Shown here piece after piece: positions 43,092-52,910 of a stretch of DNA of 64,000 nucleotides. The first letter of the stretch is position 1. Each line of letters begins with the position of its first letter. This stretch comes from G963665925 sp963676345 (GTDB lineage: Bacteria > Bacillota > Clostridia > Peptostreptococcales > Acidaminobacteraceae). Both the position numbers and the translations under genes were made by a program. Under the pieces are notes generated by a model, which saw only the letters and a program-made list of their open reading frames with translations, ran no database searches and had not been told where the DNA came from. The stretch lies in assembly GCA_963676345.2 (NCBI GenBank), contig CAXXTS010000002.1, forward strand, positions 682,001 to 746,000, given 5' to 3'.

Positions 43092-44048
43092 CTAATCATC
43101 CTTTTGATTTAAAAGCTTTGAAATCGCCTTTTCAATGTCATTTTCCTGTGTTGTCAGGGATCTTCCCTGCGTAAAGCTAAACATTTCTTCAAGTCTGTTT
43201 TGAATGCCAAGGCTGTTTAAAATGTCATTGGCCTCTGCTTCATTATAGATGGTAAAGGATTCATAAAATGGGCCAAAATCTTCAATACGTATCCCTTCAT
43301 TTTGCGCCATTAAATCATAAGCACTTTCATGATTTTTCTGAATGTATTCTGCCGCCTTATACCATGCCTGCATGATGATGTCATAAGCCTCAGGATTATC
43401 CTTGTATGCCTCTGTGCGTCCAAGGAGTACATCCACCATGTAGCCAGGCAGATCATTTGTAGAAAATAGGATGGTGCCCTCTCCCTCTTCAGCTGCTTTA
43501 CTCAAAAATGGTTCGTAAGTGAAGAGTGCATCCAGTTTACCTTCAATAAATTCCTCATGGGATGAATACGAAGGCAATGACACAAGGTTAACATCTTCAA
43601 TATCAATACCCGCTTCTTCTAAAGCCTTATAGAGGAGAAAGTGTTCATCGGTTCCCACTTCAACACCTATGGTTTTTCCCTTCAAACTTTCTATATTACC
43701 AATGGTATTCTTTATAACCAGGCCATCACTACCATTCACATAATCGATGGGCGCCATTATAAAGGCATCTTCTCCCTTATCAGAAAAGTACACACTGTTA
43801 AAATACGTTGAATGTGTGATGTCTATATTGCCAACATAAAGCGATGACATATTGTCTGACCAAGATGAAAAACGCACGATTTCCACAGGCACATCTTCAA
43901 AGTAGCCTTGTTGCTCAGCAATATACCAAATCTCGCAAGGGGGCCAGCTGTTTACACCAATTCGAATGGTCTTCTCCTTATTTGTCGAACAGGAACTTGT
44001 GAGTATCATGCTTAAGATGAGTATAAAAGCAAGTGCTATTTTCTTCAT
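43092..44048 (-). CDS. Orphan ABC-type substrate-binding lipoprotein (NMT1/SsuA-like)
   Basis: The protein has 318 residues. A signal peptide with lipobox TSSC is followed by an SsuA/TauA/ThiY-like fold (GVNSWPPCEIWYIAEQQGYF, then GKTIGVEVGTDEHFLL). No permease or ATPase gene is adjacent; it is embedded among kinase genes. It may therefore present a ligand to the external domain of the hybrid kinase encoded directly after it. GGAGGG precedes ATG 44048. Confidence 0.87.
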   Translation of the reverse strand: MKKIALAFILILSMILTSSCSTNKEKTIRIGVNSWPPCEIWYIAEQQGYFEDVPVEIVRFSSWSDNMSSLYVGNIDITHSTYFNSVYFSDKGEDAFIMAPIDYVNGSDGLVIKNTIGNIESLKGKTIGVEVGTDEHFLLYKALEEAGIDIEDVNLVSLPSYSSHEEFIEGKLDALFTYEPFLSKAAEEGEGTILFSTNDLPGYMVDVLLGRTEAYKDNPEAYDIIMQAWYKAAEYIQKNHESAYDLMAQNEGIRIEDFGPFYESFTIYNEAEANDILNSLGIQNRLEEMFSFTQGRSLTTQENDIEKAISKLLNQKDD

Positions 44049-44110
44049 CGTTCTCCCTCCACACGTCCTTATACTACTCTTTCCCTAAAGCCCTTTCCAG
44101 TACACATATT

Positions 44111-44422
44111 TTACTTATCAACATAGATTATTTCCAGATTGTCAAAGTAGTCTTTATACTTCCATAGGAGCCGTTTGAGCTCACTGACTTCACCTAGTGT
44201 GCCCCAGTATTTCATTTCAGCGCTTATTTTTTCAATAAATGTAAATGCATAACTTGCTGATGAATAATACAGCCGATCAGAAAGGTAAATGACTTTGTCA
44301 AAATTCTCACTTTCCACTGCGCGCATAATTTCTTTGCACTCTTCTTCCTTAGCCTCAAGGTATCCCGGAATAAGCGTCTTAAATTCTCGATCAATATATT
44401 CGACGTATTTCACTTTATTCAC
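44111..44422 (-). CDS. Hpt-like protein lacking the phosphorylatable histidine
   Basis: The protein has 103 residues and aligns with the Hpt protein at 40203-40517 (shared D-x-E-x-K-x-LIP, RL, Y-x-F and the C-terminal LEIIYVD versus VEITYIE). Where that protein has LGHRLKGSG, this one has LSDRLYYSS, so the histidine is Asp49 and the following Lys-Gly is Tyr-Tyr. It cannot accept phosphate in the normal way and may bind kinases or receivers as a modulator. It overlaps the kinase gene by four bases. Confidence 0.78.
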   Translation of the reverse strand: MNKVKYVEYIDREFKTLIPGYLEAKEEECKEIMRAVESENFDKVIYLSDRLYYSSASYAFTFIEKISAEMKYWGTLGEVSELKRLLWKYKDYFDNLEIIYVDK

Positions 44423-47400
44423 GACCTTTCCCCGGATTTTTCACTTTCCATTTCCATCATAATTTGCAGGGCAGTGTCAAAATCAAACTGCTGAACCAGT
44501 TCATAGGCTTTTTTCAGCGTACTTGCTGTGTTTTCTTCCAGTCTGATCAGTTCAACTTCTTTTAACTGATCAAGTACTGCTGTATCATTCTCTTTTAGCG
44601 TTTCAATGATATTTGATATAATGGTTTCTTTTTCAGACTTGGAATAAAGGACTACATCGTTGACCTTGTATTCGTCAACTGCACAAGTCGATAGGGCTTT
44701 TCCAATGACCTCTAAAAATTGAGCTAATCTATCTTCAAAATCTTTCACTTCACCATCATGGACCATTAAGTTCCCATGTGACAGTGCTTTTTCGAGTTTT
44801 CCGGCACTTTGACTCAAATCACGAGCACCCAAGTTAGCCGTAATGCCCTTTATGCCATGATAGGCAGCCCTAAGCACATCCTGGTTATCCATATTTACAT
44901 ATGCAGCTTCCCAGGCTCCATATTTTGACTTGAACTCTTCAAGAAGAGCGTAATAAGTCTCTACATTTCCGTTTAGACGGTTTACAGCCCCGCGTACATC
45001 AATCCCCATATCTGCAAGATACTGCAGAGTGTCGTCTCCATTTAAAAGGTCAACCTCATCGCTTTCAGATGCCACCTTTGCATCCTGAACTGATGTGCCG
45101 CTTATGTCTGCATAGCTTTCAATCATACGGTATATTTCATCGACATTATAGGGTTTATGAAGGACCGCATTCATACCAACATCATGATAATGCTTAATGC
45201 TGTCTTCATCCACCTCTGCTGTGAGACCCAAAATCGGCAAATCTTTGAGTGCTTCTCGCTTTCGAAGTTCAGCACATACTTCATCCCCATCTTTGCCTGG
45301 CATATTGATGTCCATGAAAATCAAATCGTATTTTTCCAAATGATCCATGGATAGGACGGCTTCCCCATCTTCGGCAAAATCAGCTTTTACTTTGATGGTG
45401 TCCAGTATATTCTTCATAATTTGCCTGTTCATCAGGCTGTCTTCGGCCACGAGAATGTGCATTTCATTTATGCGCTCAATGGTTGTGGTTGAAACCTTGA
45501 GTGCAATTTCCTGTTTAGCCACCTTGGGATGATATTTCACTAGGGACTCAATAAAAGCATTGTATAACTCTGAAGCAACCAGAGGCTTTTTGACTGAAGC
45601 ATTTACCCAGCCTAAAACATGATTGGTGTCGTAATCTTCTATGGCAATAACAATATGCTTATTTAGAGAAACACTCTGACGTGTGTCTTCAAGGGTATCA
45701 GAACTGCCTATAATGAACTGTACTGTACTGTTGTGGTCCATATTTGATTTAAGTTCATCTGTATTCTGAGCACTTGTGACCGTAAAACCAAACCCTTCGA
45801 GCATCTTTTTAAGTTCTTTATGCTGTGCACCCGATTGCTTGTAAAGCAAGGCCTTAAATTTGCCAATATTGATAAGGTTTGTCCTTATCCGGCGCACCTC
45901 ATAGGCCATCTTAAAGGGGATTTGAACCGTCACTTGCGTCCCCTCTCCCGCACTACTTTCAATAAAGAGTCTGCCGTTCATTTTTCGTACTGCATCCATT
46001 GCAATAGACACCCCAAGTCCAAGTCCGTCGTAAGACCTGCTTGAAGACCCATCTGCCTGCTTAAAGGCAACATGTATGCTGTCTAGCTGCTCTTTATCAA
46101 TGCCTACACCTGTGTCTGTCACCTTAAACTCAAGTGTTATGCTGCTGCCTGACTGCTCTATGGCTCGAACGCTCAGATCTACACGACCGGCTTTTGTGAA
46201 CTTCACTGAGTTGTCTAGTATGGCTAGCAATGCTTTTTTTACACCCGACTCGTTGCCCATCAAATAAACGGGGATATTCTCCCCAATTTCAACCGTATAT
46301 TCTACACCTTTTTTAACAAGACGCCCGGACACTTTGCTGCCTACTTCCTGCAGAAGCTTATCCAGCTTAAAATTCCCGACCTTGTTTAGGGTCTCGTCCT
46401 GCTCTGAAGATGCATAAGCAATCATGTTATCAATCACCTGATTGAGTGATTGTGCTGCACTTTTAATATGACTCACATACCGTGCCTGCTCTCTTGGATC
46501 AGAGGTTTCATCGTATAGACTGGAAAAGCCTAATATAGAGTTCATAGGCGTTCTCAGCTCGTGACTGACATTGGCAATGAAGTTGTGTTTCAAGTCACTG
46601 ATCATGCGCAGATCTTCATTTGCCGCCTTAAGCTTGTCTTCTAAAGACATCTGTCTTGAAATATCAAGACAGGCGCCGATAAAACGTACAGGTCTATTTT
46701 TTTGATCCCACTCTACAACAAGGCCTACAAAATTATGCCATACATATGTCTCAGACTTACTCAAGAGGCGAACCCGCATTTCCATCGTGCCGCCAGATTT
46801 CATATACTTTTTCAGCTTGTCAAAAAATTCAACGCGGTCTTCCATATGGATATAGTGTTTTAAATCTTCTAGATTTCGAATGAACATGTCTCGTCGGTCG
46901 TATCCCAAATTTTCAAAAAAAACATCATTGAGTACTAGAGCGTCATTGGATATACCCCAATCAATAATGCCTTGTTTTGCGGCCTTAATCGCATATTTAT
47001 AGCGTCTGTCACTTTCGGCTAATAGCCGATACGCCTCTTTTAACTCTTCGGTCCTGGCTTTAAGTTTTTCAGAAAGTTCTTTTGAATATACCTTTACCGA
47101 ATCAATAATCTCCTTGCTGTTCTCCTTAACCTTTTCCTTGTCTAGTTGCTCTTCAAGAACAAGTTTTAAATAATTAATATTTAATGGCTTTTTAAAGCTG
47201 TGGTTGATATCCCCATTATTTAAGCTGTCTACAATACGTTCATAGTCATCATAGGCAGTCACAATGACCCTCAGTATTTTGGGATAATTGCTTCGAACTT
47301 GCTTCAAAAGCTGTATACCATCCATGCCAGGCATACGTAAGTCGCTGACTACGACATCTACATTTTCTGACATAATGATTCCGAGTGCGTCGTGCCCATT

Positions 47401-47508
47401 TTCTGCTGTGAGGACACGAAACGTATCTTCAAACTTTCTTCTATATAAAACAAGGCTTTGTGCATCGTCGTCTACAAATAGGACAGTCCCCTTGGTATGA
47501 CTTGTCAT
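44419..47508 (-). CDS. Large soluble hybrid histidine kinase (REC-PAS-HisKA-HATPase-pseudoREC-REC-Hpt)
   Basis: The protein has 1029 residues and no membrane segment. In order: receiver with Asp56 (VVVSDLRMPGMDG), coiled linker, PAS (about 165-290), HisKA with NVSHELRTPMNSILGF, HATPase (DTGVGIDKEQ, GLGLGVSIA), and a degenerate receiver-like region (about 550-660). These are followed by an intact receiver (LIFMDINMPGKDG), an Hpt (AYHGIKGITANLGA) and a helical tail. It could take part in a branched relay with the other signalling proteins. The start lies 18 bp after the HD-GYP gene. Confidence 0.92.
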   Translation of the reverse strand: MTSHTKGTVLFVDDDAQSLVLYRRKFEDTFRVLTAENGHDALGIIMSENVDVVVSDLRMPGMDGIQLLKQVRSNYPKILRVIVTAYDDYERIVDSLNNGDINHSFKKPLNINYLKLVLEEQLDKEKVKENSKEIIDSVKVYSKELSEKLKARTEELKEAYRLLAESDRRYKYAIKAAKQGIIDWGISNDALVLNDVFFENLGYDRRDMFIRNLEDLKHYIHMEDRVEFFDKLKKYMKSGGTMEMRVRLLSKSETYVWHNFVGLVVEWDQKNRPVRFIGACLDISRQMSLEDKLKAANEDLRMISDLKHNFIANVSHELRTPMNSILGFSSLYDETSDPREQARYVSHIKSAAQSLNQVIDNMIAYASSEQDETLNKVGNFKLDKLLQEVGSKVSGRLVKKGVEYTVEIGENIPVYLMGNESGVKKALLAILDNSVKFTKAGRVDLSVRAIEQSGSSITLEFKVTDTGVGIDKEQLDSIHVAFKQADGSSSRSYDGLGLGVSIAMDAVRKMNGRLFIESSAGEGTQVTVQIPFKMAYEVRRIRTNLINIGKFKALLYKQSGAQHKELKKMLEGFGFTVTSAQNTDELKSNMDHNSTVQFIIGSSDTLEDTRQSVSLNKHIVIAIEDYDTNHVLGWVNASVKKPLVASELYNAFIESLVKYHPKVAKQEIALKVSTTTIERINEMHILVAEDSLMNRQIMKNILDTIKVKADFAEDGEAVLSMDHLEKYDLIFMDINMPGKDGDEVCAELRKREALKDLPILGLTAEVDEDSIKHYHDVGMNAVLHKPYNVDEIYRMIESYADISGTSVQDAKVASESDEVDLLNGDDTLQYLADMGIDVRGAVNRLNGNVETYYALLEEFKSKYGAWEAAYVNMDNQDVLRAAYHGIKGITANLGARDLSQSAGKLEKALSHGNLMVHDGEVKDFEDRLAQFLEVIGKALSTCAVDEYKVNDVVLYSKSEKETIISNIIETLKENDTAVLDQLKEVELIRLEENTASTLKKAYELVQQFDFDTALQIMMEMESEKSGERS

Positions 47509-47526
47509 GTCTCTTTCCTCCTCATC

Positions 47527-48540
47527 CTAAGTCTGCATCTGATAAAAAACAGCTGCTATCTGATCTGCGTTTTCTAGAAATGCCTCTACCAGCCTCGGGT
47601 CAAAGGTTTTACCACTTTCACTCGAAATGTAGTCAACAACCCTTTCGTACTCCCACGGTTCCTTGTAGGGTCTTTTGCTCATGAGAGCATCAAAAATATC
47701 CGCTAGGCAGACAATACGCCCCACAATCGGTATTTCCTCCCCCTTGAGTCCGCTTGGATAACCGCTTCCATCCCATTTTTCATGGTGTGTCAGAGCGATT
47801 GTACGTGCCATATTCAGTAAGGGGTCATTATGTTCACCTATAATTTCTGCTCCAATGAAGGGATGCTTATTGATGCGTTCCCGCTCTTCAGTCGTGAGTG
47901 GCCCCTTTTTTCTTATAATGGCATCTGAAATGCCTATTTTCCCGACATCGTGCATGGGGGCTGTAAGCTTTAGATATTCCACCATGTGCTCATCCATATT
48001 TAAGGCTCTTGCGAGAATTTCGCAGTAAGCGCCCACACGGTCCACATGAAGGCCAGTATCATTGTCTTTATATTCACCTGCAACACAGAGTCTTTTCAAT
48101 ATTTCTTTTCGGTTCTTTTCAATAGCAGCGGTTCTTTCGCGCACAAGGTCTTCCAAATGCATGCGCTGTCTGTATAGAGAAATGTGATTTTTCACACGTT
48201 CTTTTACGAGGACCGGCTGTATGGGTTTTGTAATGTAGTCATTTCCGCCTACTTGAAACCCCTTAAGCTCATCTTCAATTTCACCCATTGCAGTCACAAA
48301 TATGACAGGAATATGCTCACTGATTGGATTTATACGCATCTTCTGGCATACTTCATACCCATCCATCTCAGGCATCATAATATCCAGTAAAACCAGATCT
48401 ATGCTCGTATCACTGAAGATAATTTCTAGTGCTTTTTCACCATGGGTCGCTGCTTTTATATGATAAATGTCTTTAAGGGATTCCCTCAGAACATGAATGT
48501 TACCAGGTATGTCATCTACAATCAGCACAGTTGCTTTCAT
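47527..48540 (-). CDS. Receiver-HD-GYP cyclic-di-GMP phosphodiesterase
   Basis: The protein has 337 residues: a receiver with Asp53 (LVLLDIMMPEMDG), a short coiled coil, then HD-GYP with HVDRVGAYCEILA, MHDVGKIGI, THHEKWDGSGYP and LADIFDALMSKRPYK, so the catalytic residues are present. It should degrade cyclic di-GMP under control of phosphorylation. It is the first gene of the signalling run and links the relay to second-messenger turnover. Confidence 0.93.
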   Translation of the reverse strand: MKATVLIVDDIPGNIHVLRESLKDIYHIKAATHGEKALEIIFSDTSIDLVLLDIMMPEMDGYEVCQKMRINPISEHIPVIFVTAMGEIEDELKGFQVGGNDYITKPIQPVLVKERVKNHISLYRQRMHLEDLVRERTAAIEKNRKEILKRLCVAGEYKDNDTGLHVDRVGAYCEILARALNMDEHMVEYLKLTAPMHDVGKIGISDAIIRKKGPLTTEERERINKHPFIGAEIIGEHNDPLLNMARTIALTHHEKWDGSGYPSGLKGEEIPIVGRIVCLADIFDALMSKRPYKEPWEYERVVDYISSESGKTFDPRLVEAFLENADQIAAVFYQMQT

Positions 48541-48735
48541 ATATGGTTCACCTCACTTTATAGTCTCATTGTAATATACCCATATGACAATCAATGTAGC
48601 AAATATGACAAAGACCGTCATAATCAGTTCAACCTTGTAATGTTTTTCACCAAAAAATAAAATCAGCCCTTAGATACCATCGTACCCAAAGACTGAAATA
48701 GTTTGCTCTGTTATAAACCAAAATCCAAGCGCGAA

Positions 48736-50157
48736 TCATACGCTTTTCTTTTTAGGAATCGTCACTTGAAATGAGCTTCCCGAAGGGCTTGTTTCAACTA
48801 ACTTTATCTCCCCATTTAACGTATATTCAACAACATTTTTTGCTATAAAGAGCCCCATGCCTAAGCTATGCGGATCGGTTGTAAAGTAAGGCTCAAATAT
48901 GCGTTCTTGAACATCAAGAGTCATGCCACGCCCTTGATCAGTAATCGTGATGTATATGAAGTTATTATCATCTATACATTTGATTTGAAGACAGCTGCTC
49001 TTTGAGGCTGAATATTTCATTGCATTATCCATAAAGACCCCCAAAATATTGACTGCAACGTCCTCTGATAAGAGAACCTTTGTGTCTTTAGAGACCTTAT
49101 TATCCAAAACCACTTCCGACTCTGGGTATCCTGTCTTAAGGTGGCTATGGACAGATTTCATCAGCTGGCTGAATTCTATGACCACCGGTTTTGAAAAACT
49201 GGTAAATTGCTTTAGGGCTTCCACAATAGAAATCAATTTATCTGTATTACCACCTATTATAACAAGTCCGTCATAAAGGGCATTTGTATTATCTTCAAAT
49301 GCTTTCATCGTTAAGGACTTACTCAAAAATTCACTTTTCATATTTAAAAGAATGTCTTTTAAGTAAGATGATGAGGTCAGAATTGTACCAAGTGGTGTGT
49401 TCATCTGATGAGACAATCCCCGAGTCAGTGTTAAATAAGCATTCATATTCTCACTTTTTACGATTTCATCTTGAGCCTGTTCTAAGTCATCAAGTGCAGT
49501 CTTGAGCTCAATGGTCGTGTCTTCCAAATCCCGTGTCCGTTCTTGTACTTTTCTTTCTAGTGCTTCATTAAATGCTCTAATTTTTACATTTGCAGCTTCT
49601 AGTGCATTTGATTTTTCACTGACTTCACCAAGATAATTCTTAATTGCGTTCCTTGAAACTGACGCAATTACTGAAGAGAGAATTAGAATAAAGGTTGCTG
49701 TGATTTTTTGGGGCAAAATCAAGTAACTGTGCGCAAAATATCCGATAAAGAAAATATGAAATCCATAAGTAAGCCCTTGTATATGAAATGCGATTTTTCT
49801 GTTGTATATAAACAGGGTCATTACAATATTCAAAGCAAGCAAGCTCCATACCAGGGTGTTTACTTCTATAGACGTCAATATAATGAAATAAAATTCAAAG
49901 GTAAGAATCAAAGCGTAAGCATATAGAGCTTTTGAATCATTTAACTTAAAAATTATGATGGCTTTGCTGACACCTAAAACTAAAAGCACACTTGCTATAG
50001 TCACCACATACTGCTGAATAAATATGCTCTTGAAATCAGGTCTCAAGACCAAATTAATAGGTGTCACAATAGTGGACACAAGAAATACAATCTGTACGAC
50101 GTATTTACAGACTTTCTCATATATTTTCCGACTTAGATACGTTAAGTTCATGCTCAT
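48736..50157 (-). CDS. Membrane sensor histidine kinase
   Basis: The protein has 473 residues. The N-terminal 190 residues contain about six membrane helices without a known sensor domain, followed by a coiled coil. The H-box reads GLSHQMNTPLGTIL, a HisKA variant with Gln-Met in place of the usual Glu-Leu/Ile-Arg. The HATPase domain has DNAMKYS, DQGRGM and LGMGLFIAKN. No cognate regulator is adjacent; it might feed the relay genes that follow. Confidence 0.87.
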   Translation of the reverse strand: MSMNLTYLSRKIYEKVCKYVVQIVFLVSTIVTPINLVLRPDFKSIFIQQYVVTIASVLLVLGVSKAIIIFKLNDSKALYAYALILTFEFYFIILTSIEVNTLVWSLLALNIVMTLFIYNRKIAFHIQGLTYGFHIFFIGYFAHSYLILPQKITATFILILSSVIASVSRNAIKNYLGEVSEKSNALEAANVKIRAFNEALERKVQERTRDLEDTTIELKTALDDLEQAQDEIVKSENMNAYLTLTRGLSHQMNTPLGTILTSSSYLKDILLNMKSEFLSKSLTMKAFEDNTNALYDGLVIIGGNTDKLISIVEALKQFTSFSKPVVIEFSQLMKSVHSHLKTGYPESEVVLDNKVSKDTKVLLSEDVAVNILGVFMDNAMKYSASKSSCLQIKCIDDNNFIYITITDQGRGMTLDVQERIFEPYFTTDPHSLGMGLFIAKNVVEYTLNGEIKLVETSPSGSSFQVTIPKKKSV

Positions 50158-50206
50158 ATTGTCACCACTTCATATAGACCCTTGACTTTTCTTTACACGA
50201 AAAGAT

Positions 50207-50236
50207 GGGATAAAAACACAACTTCGTTTTCATCCC
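50207..50236 (-). terminator. Possible terminator of the chemoreceptor gene
   Basis: An 11-bp stem with one G-U pair lies just after the stop, followed on the minus strand by ATCTTTTCG. The T tract is short. Confidence 0.4.
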
Positions 50237-50249
50237 CCTCTCTTTTGAA

Positions 50250-51773
50250 CTACTTAAGTAATTCGGTAATTTCCTGCTTGATACCTGCAGAATTTTGAGC
50301 AATATGCTCAATATCTTCAATCATTTTAAGAACACCCGCGCTTACTTCTTCTGTGGTTGCCGAATACTCTTCTGCAACACTCGCCACATTATCAAAGCGG
50401 TCATGTGTTTCAATACGCAGGGCATTTAAGCTTTGTGCATCATTACTCGCTTCAACCAACTGCTCTGTTGTAGATTTCAAGTACTCAATGGTTTTTTCAA
50501 TGTTGGCGGTTGTGTCATCAACTGTAAGCATGGTCTGCTCAGACTGTGATTTTAATTTTTCCAGCGTTTCCTGGGCATTTGCAATTTGCACATCAATATT
50601 AGAAATAATGCTGTTAATACTTTGTGCACTCTCAGATGACTCTTCCGCCAGTTTACGGATTTCTTCTGCCACAACGGCAAAGCCTTTTCCCGCTTCTCCA
50701 GCACGTGCCGATTCAATAGATGCATTTAAGGCGAGTAGATTGGTCTGTCCCGCAATTGAATCGATTTTCTGAATGGCATCTATAATACGTTTGAAGTCTT
50801 GAAGCATGGTGTCAATAATACCAATAATTTCACTATTTAAGGCATCTGAAACTTCAATCGTACTTTGAAGATTATCAAGCGTACGTGTACTTTGCTGATT
50901 GAGCGCCTCACTTTCCGCTGCTCCTTCAGAAAGGTAACTCAGGATTTCAGAAATTCTCTCGATGTTGCCGCCCAAATCGTTCAAGATGCCCATGGCTGAA
51001 TTCAAATTAGAAGTTTGGTCTACAGCGCCCGTTGCAATTTCCTCAGTGGCTTTACCAATTTGTTCTGAGACACTGACAAGGGAGTTGGTTGCATCCGACA
51101 AGTCATTAAACTTCACTTCAGAATTTTGAATGCTTTCAATCAGACGCTTAGAGCTCTCTTGCGACCGCTGAGTCAACTGTTCCGACTTTGAAAGGGCATC
51201 GCCCAGTTCGGCGAAAATACTCATAATAGACCGTCTTATAAAACCTGATATGGTGATGATGATAATGAGGGTAACAGTCAGTGTAATCCTCACATTAATA
51301 GGTATAAAGCCCAGCATAACCCTGCCTTGATTGACTGTAAGTAAAGAAATTTTCATATTCCAAATGGTCATATAAAAAATTGCAAGCGTCAACAGAATAT
51401 ATGCATAATAAGCACGATTGGAATGCAACAATACGATTGGTATAAAGACCGTGATAAAAAAACCAAATAAAAGGGGCACCGTTGAAAACAGCGGAATATA
51501 GATGAGTGAAACCCCTGCAAGAAAGACAAATGATAGCAAATTGATTTTGGTGTCAACTTCCATTTTGAATTTTGGTGTATAAAATACAACCATACTAATG
51601 ATCAGTGAGAAAACCATGGCTATCGTTGATGTAGATTCCCAAACCCTCCCAGAAACAGGTTTTAGAAAGTGACTTACCGGTACATAAAACAAGATGAATA
51701 TAAAAATAAACAATGTTGCCCTACGAAATGATTTAAATACATTTTCCTTAATTTTTGTCATAGATTGCGTCAT
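50250..51773 (-). CDS. Methyl-accepting chemotaxis protein
   Basis: The protein has 507 residues. Six or so membrane helices occupy residues 20-185 with little external sequence, followed directly by the cytoplasmic signalling coiled coil. The hairpin tip reads IDSIAGQTNLLALNASIESARAGEAGKGFAVVAEEIRKLAEES in consecutive segments about residues 345-390. No HAMP domain is visible. The start at 51773 has AGGAGG. It indicates a chemotactic, probably motile organism; the ligand is unknown and sensing may occur within the membrane domain. Confidence 0.92.
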   Translation of the reverse strand: MTQSMTKIKENVFKSFRRATLFIFIFILFYVPVSHFLKPVSGRVWESTSTIAMVFSLIISMVVFYTPKFKMEVDTKINLLSFVFLAGVSLIYIPLFSTVPLLFGFFITVFIPIVLLHSNRAYYAYILLTLAIFYMTIWNMKISLLTVNQGRVMLGFIPINVRITLTVTLIIIITISGFIRRSIMSIFAELGDALSKSEQLTQRSQESSKRLIESIQNSEVKFNDLSDATNSLVSVSEQIGKATEEIATGAVDQTSNLNSAMGILNDLGGNIERISEILSYLSEGAAESEALNQQSTRTLDNLQSTIEVSDALNSEIIGIIDTMLQDFKRIIDAIQKIDSIAGQTNLLALNASIESARAGEAGKGFAVVAEEIRKLAEESSESAQSINSIISNIDVQIANAQETLEKLKSQSEQTMLTVDDTTANIEKTIEYLKSTTEQLVEASNDAQSLNALRIETHDRFDNVASVAEEYSATTEEVSAGVLKMIEDIEHIAQNSAGIKQEITELLK

Positions 51774-51982
51774 AAGCAAACCTCCTTTGGAATACTTATA
51801 CACAAGCTTCAGGAGAATAAACATTATACGCAATCCGAATTTACATTTGCATTTTATTTTACATGCTTTGCCTTAATCAGGCATGAAAAAAGCCTTCACC
51901 CTTGAATTTTTAGCTTGAAATTCAGTCATGAAAGCTTCATATATATAGCCTGTTTTGCTGGATTGTGTGCGTAAAATTACAT

Positions 51983-52894
51983 TTACCCGTTTAAATACTG
52001 TGACATTTGTACAATGGTGTCTGGTGTCATGTCCTCTTGAAAAAGTGGCACTTCATAGATATATTTGGCTTGAATACCATGCTTTATTTCATCAAGATAG
52101 CCCCTTTCGCTTTCTTTCTTTTTAACCCAAAATGGATCACTCGCATGGTCTGGCAATATCTTATTTACGACCAGTGTTGAAACATTGATGCCATAATTTC
52201 GAAGCATAAGAACTGCTTTTTTTGTTTCTTCTATGGGCATGCGCTCCGCATTGAGCACAAAGGCGAACTCCAGCATATTTTCGTCCATCATAATGCGGCG
52301 TGCACATTCCAGATTGTCTTTACGCCGAGAGAGGATTTCCAAAATCGGATCTTTCTCGTTTTTGTCGCGCCCAATCATGTTTTTAAGCGAAAGTGTCTTC
52401 TTGCGCTTTGACATGAGGCTGTCTATCCAACCACCTAAGAGTTCTGGAAGAGAGAGCAGGCGAACCGTATGCCCCGTCGGTGCCGTATCAAAGATAATGC
52501 AGTCATACACCTCACTGAAATGAATGATCAGCTCCACCATTTTGTCAAATAAAGCGGACTCGTGACTTCCTGGAGAGACAATAGCTGCATCCAGTTGCTT
52601 ATTCAGGTCTTCCATAATGATTGGACTCAGTATCTTTTGTAAGTCCAGGCGCACTTTGTCGATGTATTGTCTGCTTTCGAGCTCTGGATTGACTTCAATA
52701 GCAAAAAGATTCTCTGCTAGCATTTTCACATCCGGTCCGATTGTTTCATGGAACAAGTCAGATATAGAGTGTGCCGGATCGGTAGAAACCAAAAGTGTAT
52801 TCAAGCCCTTTTTACTCTGCGCAATAGCATAAGCGGTTGAACAGCTTGTTTTGCCGACGCCGCCTTTGCCCCCAAAAAAAATTATTTTTCCCAT
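51983..52894 (-). CDS. ArsA/GET3-family ATPase
   Basis: The protein has 303 residues with a deviant Walker A GGKGGVGKTS, switch region STDPAHS and DTAPTGHTVRLL, all diagnostic for ArsA/GET3. It has one ATPase domain, whereas classical ArsA pumps have two. No arsB, arsC or arsR lies nearby, so arsenite export is doubtful. It starts 16 bp after a small unknown gene and follows the cstA region, so a role in a membrane-protein or peptide-uptake context is possible. Confidence 0.88.
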   Translation of the reverse strand: MGKIIFFGGKGGVGKTSCSTAYAIAQSKKGLNTLLVSTDPAHSISDLFHETIGPDVKMLAENLFAIEVNPELESRQYIDKVRLDLQKILSPIIMEDLNKQLDAAIVSPGSHESALFDKMVELIIHFSEVYDCIIFDTAPTGHTVRLLSLPELLGGWIDSLMSKRKKTLSLKNMIGRDKNEKDPILEILSRRKDNLECARRIMMDENMLEFAFVLNAERMPIEETKKAVLMLRNYGINVSTLVVNKILPDHASDPFWVKKKESERGYLDEIKHGIQAKYIYEVPLFQEDMTPDTIVQMSQYLNG

Positions 52895-52910
52895 CGTGTC
52901 TCCTATTCAA

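Noticed and set aside
51983..52894. Arsenical resistance operon
   Set aside because: Only a single-domain ArsA-like ATPase is present, without arsB, arsC, arsD or arsR.
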